From Hoplostethus atlanticus (taxonomy: Eukaryota; Chordata; Actinopteri; Trachichthyiformes; Trachichthyidae), in assembly GCA_034670405.1 (NCBI GenBank), contig JAXDDX010000054.1, positions 2,487,001 through 2,551,000 of the forward strand: a DNA stretch of 64,000 bases. Direction: 5' to 3'. The translations under genes were made by a program, and so were the position numbers. The notes below the pieces were generated by a model. That model searched no databases. It had not been told where the DNA came from and saw only the letters and a list, made by a program, of their open reading frames with translations. Below, in pieces: positions 1-13,271 of this stretch. The stretch's first letter is position 1; the number at the start of each line of letters is the position of its first letter.

Positions 1-1
1 T

Positions 2-598
<597 letters not shown>

Positions 599-2560
599 TC
601 CCACTACCATCACCCCCACCCATCCACCCCTCCAAGACCTCCACCATTCATTAAAATATTAAATCCAGCTCAGCAGCCTAGAGTTCCCAGAGTAAATATG
701 TCAAATGCACTTTCACCACCCATCCTTTCCCCCCCTCTCCCATCCATTTACGTCTTTGTTATTCCTGTGCAGTCTGAATTGTATTTGCCTCCAGTTTTCT
801 TTTCGATAATGACTTAAGTTGAGTTCTCTCATAGACAGTTTTTTTTGTTGTGTATTGATCATGCTTTACTGACAAAACTGAGAAAGAATAGATGCCACTT
901 TGATGTTTGAAATTGATGCTAAAATTAGGCTGAATTTGTAGTTATTTCAAAGGTAAGGGAAGAAAAGCAGGGTATGTGAATTTAGGTTGACATCAGCGCT
1001 TATTGATGATGAAGATAGTTATTGGTTGTCCAGTCATGATAAGTTGCATGAGGATATAATGCATCTGACCAGGGTGGGAAATTAACAGTAGCCACCAGCA
1101 AAAGGCAGGTAAATTTGTCTGTGGTGGGTAAATATGTGTTCTATCAGCTGCTTTGATATACAACAATGGCATGTGATTTTTTTTTTATCTATCAGCCACT
1201 ATAGCTTGTGAATGAGAACTTTAGTTTTCTGCCCGACGTTTGCAAGGAGTATAATCAAATTCAGACTGAACAATCATCCTCCCTCTGTCTCTGCTTTCAG
1301 TGGTAAGACTATTTCTTTGATTGCTGTTATGATTATCGTTGTTATTCTTAATTTTAGATGGCTTAATTTCTAAAGGTATTGTAAAGCTGAGTGCAATTTT
1401 CTCTTTTTTTAAGTTTTGTTTCCTTTTTAAAAAAAAGATTTGAACTCTGTATACAGCTGCATTACTGGCTCTTTCTCTCCACTCATGACCATACATGATA
1501 AAATGTGATAAAACCCAACTATGTTTGTTGTCTTTATTGATCATCTTTGTACACGTGGAGGGTATATCTTAACTAGTGTGAACAATCTGCTACGGGACTG
1601 CAAGTATATTTTTTGCTGATCTTACATCATAACTGCATGTTTTTCCCTTGATCATTTGAGTCTGTTCGTAACCAGCTGCCCCAGAGATGTCAGTACCATG
1701 GCTGCAACTGCATCGCTCTGTGTAGAGTAGACAATCACTCCTACCACACTATAGCTGTGTGAAGTGTATGGATGAGGAAGAAAATGTATGGAGATTCTTG
1801 AATCAAGATGGAGGTGTGCTGATGAAGTGGTTTCCTTTCAAAGTGGATTATGAATTATTATGAATACATCTTGAGCAGTAAAAGCAAGGCATATAACTTA
1901 AACAGTATATGGCACCTCTGATTTTATATTTATATATATATATATATATAATATATAGAACACTCAAGAGGTGCCCAATTGAAAATATAAGGTCGAAGAA
2001 TGATCTGGAATCAGACCAGATGGACTGGGCTCATCTCCAGTATTTACATCCCTGGTGAGTGCTTAAGGTTCCTCCCTCTTAGGGCATTTATTTGTGCAAC
2101 TGTGTGTCTATTACTGAACATACACACTGAATTTGTGATATAGTTCAACCTTCATAGCCTCCCTTCCCTGTAGTTGCACTTAAATGCCTTATCTTATCAG
2201 AGCTGCCCTGGCTGCATAATGTGTGCCTGTCCTGGTTTTTCAAGGCCATATGTGTTTTTCACGTTCTGTATCTGAGATGCCAGTTTGGCTTAAGACAAGG
2301 CCTACTCTTTCGTGTGTAGATTGTTTGAATTAGTTTTTACAGTGTGTCCGGACTCAATGTAAGCTTCTTGGTCAATGGGGACATCTTTGATTAATTGGTC
2401 ATATTTTCATTTCATTCATGTTTTTTTTACTTGACTAAGGCATTGTGTATTGCTAGGCCGAAATAGAAATAAACTATAAATCCCAGAATGCAGTTCGAAA
2501 ACCCGGATATCATCTTTGACACCGGACGTGCAATATTAAAACATTTCCTTCCAGAAAATC
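599..2560. other. gabarap 3'UTR/flank and intergenic DNA
   Basis: No further coding exon was seen. The gabarap 3'UTR must start at 599. A weak ATTAAA-like signal lies near 652, and a canonical AATAAA lies at 2468-2473, just before the gps2 promoter. Which of them ends the transcript is not clear. A short (TA)n tract sits at about 1930-1952. The stretch around 1073-1140 (a gggaaattaacag-type motif) looks like a worn dispersed repeat but could not be classified. Confidence 0.5.
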
Positions 2561-2569
2561 CCTCTATGT

Positions 2570-2800
2570 TTATGTTTGTTAGGAGTTTATTTTGTTGAAT
2601 TCTTGCAGAGGTACAACGCTAAGCCGCATCAAGTCCAACCCGTGAGACGGTTCGGTTCTTATTAAACGACTCACAAAGTAACGAAAGTAAGATATACGTT
2701 TTCTATTTCAACACGGTTTACAACTTCGCCGCACAAGCGCCGCTAACATTAGCGTTAGCAGCGTAACGTTAAATAGCTAACGCTAGCTAACGGTTGCGTT
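2570..2800 (+). promoter_or_regulatory. gps2: Probable gps2 promoter and noncoding first exon
   Basis: A candidate noncoding first exon ends with the donor at 2686/2687 (acgaaa|gtaag). Coding exon 1 probably begins at 3122 after an AG. The first part of the intron, 2742-2793, is a dense run of GCTAA/TTAGC/AACGTT words, discussed as a finding. The transcription start cannot be placed exactly from sequence alone. Confidence 0.4.
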
Positions 2801-3147
2801 TGGGAACGTTTAGTAAAATGTTTCTTGCAACCGCTACGCACTATATTTAACTTTTGTGCATCTTCATCTAAACTAATATTATTTACATATTGTACGCATA
2901 TAACTAACACGACTAAGTATTGTCTATTATACAAAACAGCAGCTAATGTTATCCAGGCTACAACTGTTAGCCTAATGTCAGTTAGGGAGGCCTATAACGT
3001 TTACATCAGTGAGGCCGACCTTGCTGCTAACATTTAACTACAAGGTAGTTTGTACTGGCTATACTTCAGATACCTGTGTACGTAACTATAAATACTTGCA
3101 AACTATATTTTGTCCTACACAAGCTGGCACCTCCACTGCCTGTCACC

Positions 3148-6100
3148 ATGCCCGCTCTGCTGGAGAGACCCAAGCTGTCCAACGCGATGGCAAGAGCCCT
3201 CCATAAGCACATCATGAGAGAGAGGGAGCGCAAGAGGCAAGGTGTGTTGTCGTTGGCATTGTGTATTTGAATATATGATAGACAAAGACAGATGGCTGTA
3301 ATGATTGTGTAACATCACTCTAAATTGTCAGAGGAGGAAGAAGTGGACAAAATGATGGAGCAGAAGATGAAGGAGGAGGAAGAGAGGAAGAGGACAAAAG
3401 AAATAGAGGAGAGGATGTCTTTGGAGGAAACCAAAGAACAGGTTGGAAAGAGATAAAACATAACCTCTCTGCACCAAACACTGCAATATCATATCAAAGG
3501 ACACTTGAGTATGCTCTTTGATCAGTTACTGCTGTGAGACAAGCAGTAAGCTGCTATGCGGCTTTGCCTGAAAATGACACCAATCTTCTTGTTACACTAC
3601 AGTAAGCTGATCAAAGAGCTTACTCGCCAAATAGTTGATTTATTCCTTTAGCGTCAATATTTACATATCAATGTGGGTTTGCCATCTCACCTTCAGGTAA
3701 TGAAGATGGGGGAGAAACTTCAGGGACTCCAAGAAGAGAAACACCAACTCTTCTTACAGCTCAAGAAAGTCCTTCATGAAGAGGAAAAGAGACGCAGAAA
3801 GGAGCAGAGGTAGCCAGGACTTTAGTGATATCAAATCCATTCTCACAACACACACACACACACACCACACACACACACACATATGCATCAATGTTCTTCT
3901 TTTGTTTTTAATTGTATGTGTCCTTTGTTGCTCTGTAAAGCACTTTGTGATGAACCTGTTAAAAGGGCTTTCTAAATCAATTTTGTTATTACATTTCAGT
4001 ACATGAAGGTGTGTTAGCTTCTTGTGGGAGTGATGGTGCTGTTATGAAGGTTTGCCAGACTCCAGGATTTAACTTACGTAAACTTTGTATCCACTTGTAC
4101 TACCACTGTACTACCTGTCTTCTTCTAGTGATATCACGACATTGACGTCAGCCAGCTACCAACCCAGTCTGCCCATGCACTCAGGACAGCACCTTCTCAG
4201 CATTCAAGGTACGATACCTTTCAAGCTTTATGCATCACATATCATCATCTGAACTACAGAGAATGTTTTGTTTATGAAAGCTGTTTTTGGTTATTGCAAA
4301 GAATAAGAAGCTGTGAAAACTCACAGCTGAGGTGTGAAGATTCTATTTATAGTTACATTTCACAATAATGGAACGTTTACCTCTTAAGAAGATAAACAAC
4401 AGACATGAATTGTAGAAAATGTTTTTTTCATGTGATGTAAACCATAATGAAGTTTGATTACTTACAGGTATTGAGCAGGGTCTCACCACGGACTAACTGG
4501 CCTGAATTTGCCACTTAATGCCCATGGCACCGTGGTAACAGTGCTGTGGGAACAATGTCATTATTCTTATTACATTATTACTAGTCCACTGATCCTTGTC
4601 TTTCTCTTTTCCCCTCTCAGGCAATCCAGTCAGCCACAATAGACCTGGTGCGCTGCTTGGAGAACGCAGTAAACAGCTCTTCCAAACCCCTGTGATCCCG
4701 GTAAGTGAAGGAGTGCTGCACTCAGACTACCTGTCCACTGAATGTCAGCATTTTGTCTTCCAGCTCTCTGCAAATGAAGGCAATTAATTGGAGTATTGGG
4801 TCAATGTAATGTAATTTGTTTATTGTGTCTAAAGTGTTTAGCTGTGACAATTTAATTTCAAGCCATACTCTTACACCCTCTAATCTACCCCGCCTCTCCC
4901 TCCAGGGACGCCACTATCAGACGCAGCCTGGGTTCAGCACAAGTTCGGCAGAGCACGGCCAGTTCAGCGGAAGTCAGGGGGTTCATGAGCCCTATGGGGT
5001 GGCCCAGTCACAGCATCCCTCCAGCTACGCCCCTGGACCCTCCGTACCAGTCAGTTTTGCCAGCAGCTCCCAAGTCAGAGGTACAGGCCATGTGCATGTT
5101 GGCGCGATGCCAGGCTCACACTTAATCCATAATGCATTTATGTTGCTGCAATCTGTGTGCAGAGTTCTACACAAAGATCCCATGCCTCAAAATTATTGAG
5201 AGGAAACCGATTTGACATGGTTATTGGTAGTGGTATTACAGCAGCATTTTTTTGTTGCAACTTGGATTCACTGACAAAATGTTTTCATCATGAAAATCTC
5301 ATGGAGAGCCTGTAAAAATGTGGCAATACATCATTTGATTTAGTTTACGCATACACTATTGCTGCATAAGCAGAATAAATGCATGCAACACCTGCGTCAC
5401 AACATAATGCACCTGCAACAGAATAATGCAGCAGTTAAATGTGTGATCCCAGACAAAATGGAGAGAGGAGAGTTTGAATTGTAAAGGTCAGTAGGTCAAT
5501 GTGCTGTCATTCACTTTATTACTGTCATTGGCACTTGTCGTGACTTTTCACAGACTACTTAAACTGATCGCAAAGGGATTTAGTAATTGTAATAAGACCC
5601 TCCTACTTCCTCCCTCCCCCAGGTGCGTCTGCGTTTCAGGCCATGCAGTACCTCCCCCACCAGCAGCCTGGCTACCCTGTCCACAGTCACTTCACTTCCC
5701 AGCCTGGTCAGTTCCTCAGCCTGCTACCCTAGTCCTTGTGTTCCCAGTGCAGTTTAATTTGCTTTGCGTAATATTCGACCACAGCCAACATACATTGTAG
5801 AGTTAACTGTAAAATAACCTGAATGTTGCCTATATAGATGCTATATATGATCATGTGGTTGCTGTGAGTGTCCGTCTACTATATTTCATGCAGGATTTAT
5901 CGCTGGGGCGGGAATATCCCTCCAGAAGCAGCTGGAACATGCCAACCAACAGTCAGGCTTCACAGATGCGGTAAGGTCATATGAAATTTAGAAGTAGCTG
6001 AAGTCTTGAGCCTGAAATGCATAAACATTAGGAAGAACACCTAGAAAATAGAATATCAACAATCTGCTGATGCCATCGCACATTTAGTATTTTGATTGTA

Positions 6101-6645
6101 TACGCAAAAAATCTTTATTTGATCAAAACTGCCTTACAGGCATACTTTTCAAGTAATAAGACTATGGATCCAAAACGTCCAAACACATCCTGCTGTCCAG
6201 ATACTTCTGTAGCTCACTGTGTCTCTAAATGGCTTCGTTCTCTGTTCTCTCAGGGTGCTTTGAGGCCCATGCACCCCCAAGCCCTCCATGCTTCTGCTGC
6301 AGGCCTGCTGCCCACACCGTCAATGGCAGTCCAGATCCCCACTGCAAAGGTTAACCCCCAAAACACACACACGCTCAAACACACACACACACAATTTTCA
6401 TTAGCCCGTTTCATTGTCTTCCATCACCAAAAACCCCACTCAAATAGCACAAACGCCTATTGTGTATCGTGTGTCATTTATGCACTGCAGCGTCTTCAGT
6501 TTCTTGTGACTTGTGTAACATTTTGTTATTGTTCCATGTTTCCTCTTGCCAGGCCACATTCCAGAGCTCTCCCCAAGCCACTCCACGCCACGCCTTCCTC
6601 CCTCATGCCCAGAGCGGACAAAGATTCTATCACCATGGCAAGTAA
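3148..6645 (+). CDS. gps2: G protein pathway suppressor 2, subunit of the NCoR/SMRT-HDAC3 corepressor complex
   Basis: Ten coding exons: 3148-3241, 3332-3441, 3697-3809, 4129-4208, 4621-4700, 4906-5080, 5623-5706, 5894-5970, 6254-6349 and 6553-6645. They total 1002 nt, giving 333 residues (human about 327). The N-terminus MPALLERPKLSNAMARAL is almost the human sequence. It is followed by the acidic/basic coiled coil (EEEEVDKMMEQKMKEE, then KHQLFLQLKKVLHEEEKRR) that binds NCoR/SMRT and TBL1. The rest is a low-complexity region rich in Gln, Ser, Pro and His, with the conserved blocks HANQQSGFTDA and LRPMHPQALHASAAGLL. It ends QRFYHHGK, like the human RFYHK end. GPS2 acts in nuclear repression and also limits UBC13-dependent ubiquitination in inflammatory signalling. 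All phases join cleanly. The start has a good Kozak context (caccATG). Confidence 0.97.
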
Positions 6646-8411
6646 ACACAGCCACTACCGAACCGCTGCCCAACTTTGCCAAGGCGATCGCCGAGACTTC
6701 ATGGCTTCACACAACATCCTGGAGAATCTCTCTGACGAACAGAACAACTTTGTTAAAGCTTTGTTGATGATGGTTGATTGAAAACATCCTTAAACTATTA
6801 TGCTGGATTAGGCGGTAATGTTGAGTTTCATTTCCTGTATAATATTGTTTCTTTTAAGGCTTTGTTTTGCTCTTTTGATTTCCTTGATCAGTTGTCATCG
6901 GTCTCTCCTTCAGTCATGGGCTTCTATCCAGCTCTGATTTACCAAACTTCAAATAATGTGTTTACTCTGAAAAATTGTTTATCAAAGGCATTGTGTTAGT
7001 GCTACTTTGCACAAAACAGATTCAGAATATCTTGTATAAAGCAAGACTGCGTGACTGAGAACCTATTCTTTGAGTACCAGCATTCATAATCACACATCCA
7101 TTAAGTTCTGTAGGACCAGGGTTGGTGACCATTAACACATAGATGACCATTTCTCCTACAGAATACGAACGACGGCGGATTTTCAGTGTTTTTCTCTCGT
7201 TCTTCTATAGTAGAAATTAAGTCTATACTGTTCTAAAGCGTTATGCTCTTGAAATAAAATGACAAGCACACACCACACAACAATTTGTGTCATCTTTAAT
7301 TTTTGCTGGGGAGACATTCTGCACAGTTTGCTGCATGAACACAAAGTAAGGATACCAAAATGCCACAACTTGTCTGCCTACTGAATCTTAGCACAAAGTT
7401 TGAGTGTATGCCAGATTATACTTGGTGCCTCTTTCTGATTTCTTCCAGTCATTTCCCCAACCTGCTCTGTGGGCTCTGTCTTAGGGTCTTTGCAAAGGGA
7501 TTTAAGTGGTGAATGAAGTTAAGAGACTTAAGACTTCAGATGAGGAGACATCAGTATGTTCTATGCTATGTTCTTCAAATGTCCAAGAACGTCTTGGAGC
7601 TGAGTTTTGTTTCTCTTTGACACTTTTCCACCTTACTTGAGAAAAAAGAAACTGAACCTGGGTGTGCCATCATGATAACTTTTGTTTAATAGACAGGTTT
7701 CAGTTGATATATGTTCCGTGAAATATTAAACAAGACAAGAGGGGCTTGTTCAGAGGAATCACATAGAAAACTGGCATACAGAACAGACACAAAATCTCAT
7801 GTATTCAGTGTCAATCCTGTATGGTACACTTCTATGGCAACATTTTGAACGTGGCACACTCTGAACAAGCCACAATAGATCTGAGTTGAAGCCCTTCATG
7901 AATCAGGGGAACAAGTTGTGACATTATCACCACCTTTCCCCTGATAGTAGGTGCCTACTGAATCATTGGCGACCATTTGTGAGAGAAGACCTTCCTCTAT
8001 TCTACCCGTCTCTCCTTTTTTAGCTTGTACATCTTGTCTTAGATGTGGTATTATATGTGCATGTACATAGAGATTCCAATTATTTCCAATTATTTATTAA
8101 TTAATAATTTCTTCTCTAATGGAACCCAAAGGAGGGTCAAAAACTAAAGCGGGAGAGAGAGAATATGAAAAAGAAAGAAAAAGGGAGAATAGCATTGACG
8201 AGACAATATCCCCTCCTTTTCCCCAGGTCCAGTGCATCTTGTTTTCCCCTGAAACAGAATTACAAGGGGAAGGAGAAGGAGGAAAGAGAAGTCAGAAACC
8301 AGAGAGGGAAGATGAAAGATATCTTTAGGAAAGAAAAGAAAAAAGAGGGCAATACATTTTAGTGTCAACAACACATTCATTAGTGTAAAAACGAATCAAC
8401 CTCTGAATAAA
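6646..8411 (+). other. gps2: gps2 3'UTR with alternative polyadenylation signals
   Basis: There are no coding exons here. AATAAA at 7253-7258 is followed by a GT-rich stretch (ttgtgtc, about 7285) and is the likely main end. A second plus-strand AATAAA at 8406-8411 could end a longer form. The stretch 8120-8340 is a purine-rich, low-complexity A/G tract that opens chance reading frames. Confidence 0.55.
7253..7258 (+). terminator. gps2: Polyadenylation signal AATAAA of gps2
   Basis: Canonical hexamer about 610 nt after the gps2 stop, with a downstream GT-rich element within 35 nt. Confidence 0.65.
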
Positions 8412-8450
8412 CATTGCACAACCAACAAGTTGAACGCTTTTTGTGAACAC

Positions 8451-8456
8451 TTTATT
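8451..8456 (-). terminator. eif5a: Polyadenylation signal of eif5a (minus strand AATAAA)
   Basis: TTTATT on the plus strand. It lies about 40 bp from the plus-strand AATAAA at 8406-8411, as expected between two convergent genes. Confidence 0.55.
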
Positions 8457-9243
8457 CTACAGCCCGCAGTTTACAGGTAAGAAGTTACATCATGTCTGGT
8501 TAAAAGCTGTAGTAACTAGTACAGCTAGTATTACTGTAAGGAGTTTCTTTGAAATTTCCTAGTAGACTGTGTTGCAGTCAGGGTATATTGTTGCAATATG
8601 GATCAGGCTGTAAAATGAAGTGCTGCCCACAATTTATCTGCACAGAAAAATACAACATTGCTCAAATATACAATATTTGCTTTCATTTACATTTATATTT
8701 ATATTAAGCTTTAATTTATATTTGACGGCTCTAAAGTAAATACGATCTACATGCTCGTAATGTTAACATTGAAACAAAAGTGCATAAGGGGTAGGCAAAT
8801 CCATGGTAGCATACTGCTCGAAACCATCAATTTATAAAAGTGACATTTTCAATAGACATAAAGCTACTTGAGTTTAATTTAATTTTGTCAAATATAAAAC
8901 TTAAAATCTCGGTTGACAACAAATAAGTCAGTTCAAACAAATATATACATGGCAAAAACAACTTCAAAATCATTATACTATGCAAGAATGCGGACAATCA
9001 TGAATATTTCCAGTATGACGAGTATGCATCGCTGTAAATATGATAAACATTTTTAAAGAGCAATAATATTTTTATAATACATTAGTAAACCTAATCACGA
9101 AACCTTGGTAACAGTCTTGACTCTTGTTGACCGGAGTTGCCTTCCCCTTGGTCCACTGACAATATACTGTACATGTACATGACATCACACACACCGCACT
9201 GGCATGGCACATGCAGGTGTCTTGTGGTGTAACACGCAAACAA

Positions 9244-9275
<32 letters not shown>

Positions 9276-9310
9276 ACACACACACACATACTTATACATA
9301 ACACACACAC
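9244..9310. repeat. (CA)n microsatellite
   Basis: Run of CA dinucleotides with a few TA interruptions, within the eif5a 3'UTR. Confidence 0.95.
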
Positions 9311-9404
9311 ACTCATCTTCAAGCAGGCTTGAGTCAGGCGGTTGTTGGGGTGAGAGGACAGCTAGGTGTTCGACAGCTGTAGCTCTGTATTTACCTGCAG
9401 TGCC

Positions 9405-12400
9405 TTATTTACCCATGGCTTTGATGGCAATTGCAGCCTCCTCATCCATTGCATGTAGAACACTAATCTGAAAGAATACAGTGGAGTCAAGCATGGTGGG
9501 TTTGTTAATCCGAATGTGTTTCCCAATTGTATATCCTGCTATTTTTACATGATGAGTATTTTCTATCACCCTAGCACCCGTGACACCATTCAAAACATAC
9601 TGTACAATATCCAGGGTTTCCCGTAGCGCCTTATGGCAAGTTGGGCTGCCTTAGCAAGAATTGCAAGAGAAATTCCCGCAAAAAAAAATAAATCTATATT
9701 TCATTGCACTTTCACTGCATCCCTTTTCATCTGCATTTACGTTCAGCAAACTTACCCTGTATAATGTGGACACTGGAAAAAATTACATTTAATCAAAAAT
9801 GATAAAAAACAGCTTTTTTTCAGTCAAGCTCCACAGCCTCCAGCTTGCGAGGTAACAGGTTAACACAGGTCACACAGTGAGAGTAACTAGTGCTACCTCT
9901 ATACTATAACTGAAACACTGCTCTGTTACATTTTGATTAAGATGATAAGATGAACCGCATTGCTGGCTAAAGTCGAATCTTACCATACAGACAAAACTGC
10001 AGTCAAACAAGTGAATGGTGAGTTAACACTACTGACCAGAATCTCCTCTGCAGCATCATGCCTGCTCTCTATCTCTTTGCCCAGGTCTCCCTCGGGAAGC
10101 TTCAGGTCGTCTCTCACATCCCCGTTGTCCTGGAGCAGGGACAGGTAGCCATCCTGGATCCCAATCAGCTATGACCACAGGGCATGGGGGAGCAGGAAGA
10201 GAGGAGGACCGGACAGGGGAGAAATAAATGAGAAGAGATGAGGGAGGAGAGGGGAAGGGGAAGGGAAGGAGAGACAGAGAACAGAGGATGCGCAGTAGAA
10301 AAGGAGGATTAAACAAAGAGTATAAATGATTGGATGATTTGTGATTACTATTTTACCAATGATGTAAAATAAATATCAGGCAAAAATGTATCTTGTTACA
10401 GATTACAAACACACCAACAAATGTGTCAAAATAAACTGTGAAACAACGGGTAGGAATTCATTTTTGAAACAGTGACTTTCAAGAAGCAAACCCTTGTTCA
10501 CTGTCACCCACCAAGTTAAAAAAAATACTGGGAAAAAGAGACAAGGTATGAGATCAGAAAGGTTATTGCTCGACTGTGTGCCTCTACTTGTATGGGACAT
10601 ACTTTTGAATCTGAATGGCTCCAGACATGAACACCCTGATAATAAGGGTATGTGTATACTGGGACTGGCTGTACAGTAGAGAGTAGATGATTTCACTTCA
10701 ACAGGATATCCTGCACCATCTGCCTTTTCAGTTTGGCAAGCTACACGCATTCCACTGGACAGTACAGAGATCTTACTCCTACCGGTTTGATCGGTTGCTT
10801 GGTTTTACTACTGAATAGTCTCACTGTCATACCAGCAAAGTATCAAGTTCTACAAAGTGCTGTCTAATGGAGCAGAAAACCCTATCGCTATGATCTTGGA
10901 CATTCAATATTTTTAGATTTACATTCCTTTTTCTAAATATATTTTGCCATCGTTATTGCAGTGGTAAATAAATTGAGTTTCCAGCAGCGGCTCATCCATA
11001 GCTACTCAAACCTATGACCTTTTGGTTGCGGGACAGACACTCTAACCACTAGACCATCCTCCCACCGTGAACAACTGTGAACCGTGAAGATGAACAACTC
11101 TCACCTAAAGCTATGGGCCAGAGAACCAGGAGTCATCTGTATATATTCTAACCATCAAGAGATCCTTCCTGGAGCTGCACTACTGATAATAAATGGAAAA
11201 CATTTTGTCACATCAGGAGGATTCACCCCTTCCTCACTGATGAGACAGCGCAGGTGCTCATCCAGGCTCTTGTCATCTCCCGCCTGGACTACTGCAACTC
11301 CCTCCTTGTTGGTGCCCCGGCGTCTGCCATCAGACATCTGGGCTTGTTCTCCCACACAACTTCCCTTCTCTGTTCTCTACACTGGCTCCCTGTAGCAGCT
11401 TGCATCCAGTTCAAGACCCTGGTGCTAGCCTATAGGGCAGTGAAAGGAACAGCTCCTTCCTACCTCCAGGCTATGGTCAAGCCTTACACCCCCGCCCGAC
11501 CACTTCGCTCTGCTGCCTCGAGGCGACTGGTTGCCCCGTCGCTCAGAGGCCCCTGCGGCCGATCTACACGGTCACGGCTCTTCTCTGTCCTGACCCCACA
11601 GTGGTGGAATGAACTCCCCACTGATGTCAGGTCAGCAGAGTCGCCCATCTTTCACCGCAAGCTGAAAACCCACTGTGGCAGACTGGGGTGAGGGTGTGGG
11701 TGAGGCGTAGGCTGCGGTCAATTAAGGCTGATTGCAGCCGAGCCCTTTTAACCAGTGTGTGAATGTGTGAACGGGAGCGGTTGCATCATTATGAGAGCCT
11801 GACGGAGTGCATGAGCCGACAGGAGATCAAGAGGATCGAGGGTTGGCTGTATGGAGAGCAAGAGTGAACGAGACCAGCAGCGGCAACCAACAAGGTCCAT
11901 GGAGGATGCAGCCGGGAGCAGCCTGGAAGAGCTGCCCAGTCGGGGTTGGAGCGGGATGCTCCTGGAAGCCTGGCGGACTGGTAGCTTTGGTGCTCCGCGG
12001 CTGACCTGCCAGGTGAGAGGCGAAGTGCGCCTGCCAAAGGAGACGTCGCTGAACACCTGCCGTCAAGACCGGGTCGTATTATTATTGCTTCTATGCAAAT
12101 AAAGCGGCCTGCTGGCCACGGCATTTCAATGGTGTCTTGCTTCCGTAGTATTTGTGGTTGAAAGAGGGTGTTGGAGTGGCACGTAACGTGGGGAGGGTGG
12201 GACCATAACAAAGAAAGAGAGGAAGGCAGTGAAGCCCATCACATGCTTGGTGTGGTTGGTTAAACAATCCACTGTGAGATGCACCTAACCTTGACACCGG
12301 GACACGACCATGGTGAAATAAAGCAGGGTTTTCAGGGGTGAAAAAAAATAAATAAATACGAGAAAAGAAAACATTTTTTGGCCATTCATCATTAAATAGG

Positions 12401-13271
12401 TATACATTATGATATGGAGAATCAGCTAACATTTCATTGTGACTTAAAGTTTGAATTTCCCCTTTTCATTACACCACTCTCTTTCCTCCAGCTCTTTTCC
12501 TCTTTTCTCTGCTGTAGTGTCCCATCTCTCACCTGGTAATCCATTCTCTTGATGGTGGGGACGTCCATGTTGTGGGTGGAGGGACAGATATCTTCATACT
12601 TCTTTCCAGAGAAGATGTCGATACCAACCAAGTGGACCTGCACAAGGACACAACACATAGAGAGTCACATACAGTCAAGACAATCAAGCTTCTAACTGCA
12701 GTGCTTATATCCAAAAAAAATATCCATTTTGGAACAAAATCAGAGTTCATCATTCAATATCTTGAAAAAACTGAGAATCCAGTGTGTACAAGTGTTATCA
12801 TTTAGTCAGCCAAGTACTTAGGTAAACTACTATCCTTTACAAAGTACCAAAGGGTCTGAGGGTCAAGTGAGCCCAGAATTAGACCCGTCTGAATGCTGGC
12901 AGTTTTTCCCAAGCAAATGCCATGCTAGAGTACTGGCAAAGGGAGCAAACATTTACAAAGAAAAGTTATTTCTGAAACACTACTAAAGCTTAATTACACT
13001 TTCAAAAATGTCATTGCTTAAAATTGGGCATTGACACCTTGTGCTATCAATTTCAGCCCTGCGTTTCCCTTGAGATTATGCTGTTTTATGCCGACAGACT
13101 GACCTTAGCGTGGCCGTGCTTGCCAGTCTTGGAGGTGGACATCTCGACAATCTTGCAGGGACGGCCTTTCAGCACAACAAAGCCATTTTTGCGCAGGGCC
13201 GAGCACTGCATGGGGAAGGTGGCAGATGCCCCAGCATCACCTGTTTCAAAGTCCAGATCTGGATCTGCCAT
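9405..13271 (-). CDS. eif5a: Eukaryotic translation initiation factor 5A (hypusinated)
   Basis: Four coding exons on the minus strand: 13271-13104, 12637-12533, 10168-10037 and 9467-9405. They give 155 residues (human 154) with every junction in phase. The protein begins [14 protein letters not shown] and holds the invariant loop [13 protein letters not shown]51 of this protein corresponds to human K50, the lysine made into hypusine by DHPS and DOHH. The SH3-like N-terminal domain is followed by the OB-fold domain (from [14 protein letters not shown]) and ends [10 protein letters not shown]. eIF5A binds the ribosomal E site and relieves stalling, notably at polyproline, during elongation and termination. 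The extra Pro in MADP against human MADD accounts for the one-residue offset. An in-frame ATG six codons upstream (13289) lies in the intron before the acceptor (cagcag|gt), so 13271 is the start. Confidence 0.98.
10985..11068 (-). mobile_element. tRNA-derived SINE head (fragment)
   Basis: On the minus strand the segment reads like a tRNA 5' half. It has an A-box-like tggtctagtggttagagt and, about 35 nt later, a B-box-like aggtttgagt. It lies in the third coding intron of eif5a and borders LINE-derived sequence. The family was not identified. Confidence 0.6.
11170..11695 (+). mobile_element. LINE fragment, C-terminal end of an L2-type reverse transcriptase ORF2
   Basis: The translated segment contains the block [14 protein letters not shown], then [29 protein letters not shown] and [15 protein letters not shown]. 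This series is characteristic of the region after the RT palm in L2-clade non-LTR retrotransposons of fish. The part between SLLVG and [13 protein letters not shown] is shorter than usual. Only the 3' end is present, with no endonuclease and no catalytic YADD, so it is a dead 5'-truncated copy in an eif5a intron. Confidence 0.75.
11696..12135 (+). mobile_element. Unclassified GC-rich insertion next to the LINE fragment
   Basis: About 430 bp with base composition clearly richer in GC than the surrounding intron. It ends with an AATAAA (about 12098-12103) and gcggcctgctggcc. The long frames on both strands are compositional. It could be an LTR-like or composite retroelement remnant. No protein domain was recognised. 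Confidence 0.3.

Larger units (their letters stand above)
8451..9404 (-). other. eif5a: eif5a 3'UTR
   Basis: On the minus strand the eif5a stop is followed by about 950 nt of AT-rich sequence ending at a TTTATT (AATAAA on the minus strand) at 8456-8451. A CA/TG microsatellite (9244-9310 on the plus strand) lies inside it. The UTR faces the gps2 3' end tail-to-tail. Confidence 0.55.

Noticed and set aside
6092..6781. A 229-codon plus-strand frame over the last gps2 exons.
   Set aside because: It runs through introns in a frame different from the conserved gps2 exons, which end at 6645.
9072..9308. Cys/Val-repeat open frames over the CA array.
   Set aside because: Translation of a (TG)n microsatellite; the same applies to frames at 31335-31858 and 57842-58154.
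11789..12211. Overlapping open frames on both strands in the GC-rich insertion of the eif5a intron.
   Set aside because: No motif of any protein family was seen, and frames open in several registers on both strands point to base composition, not coding.
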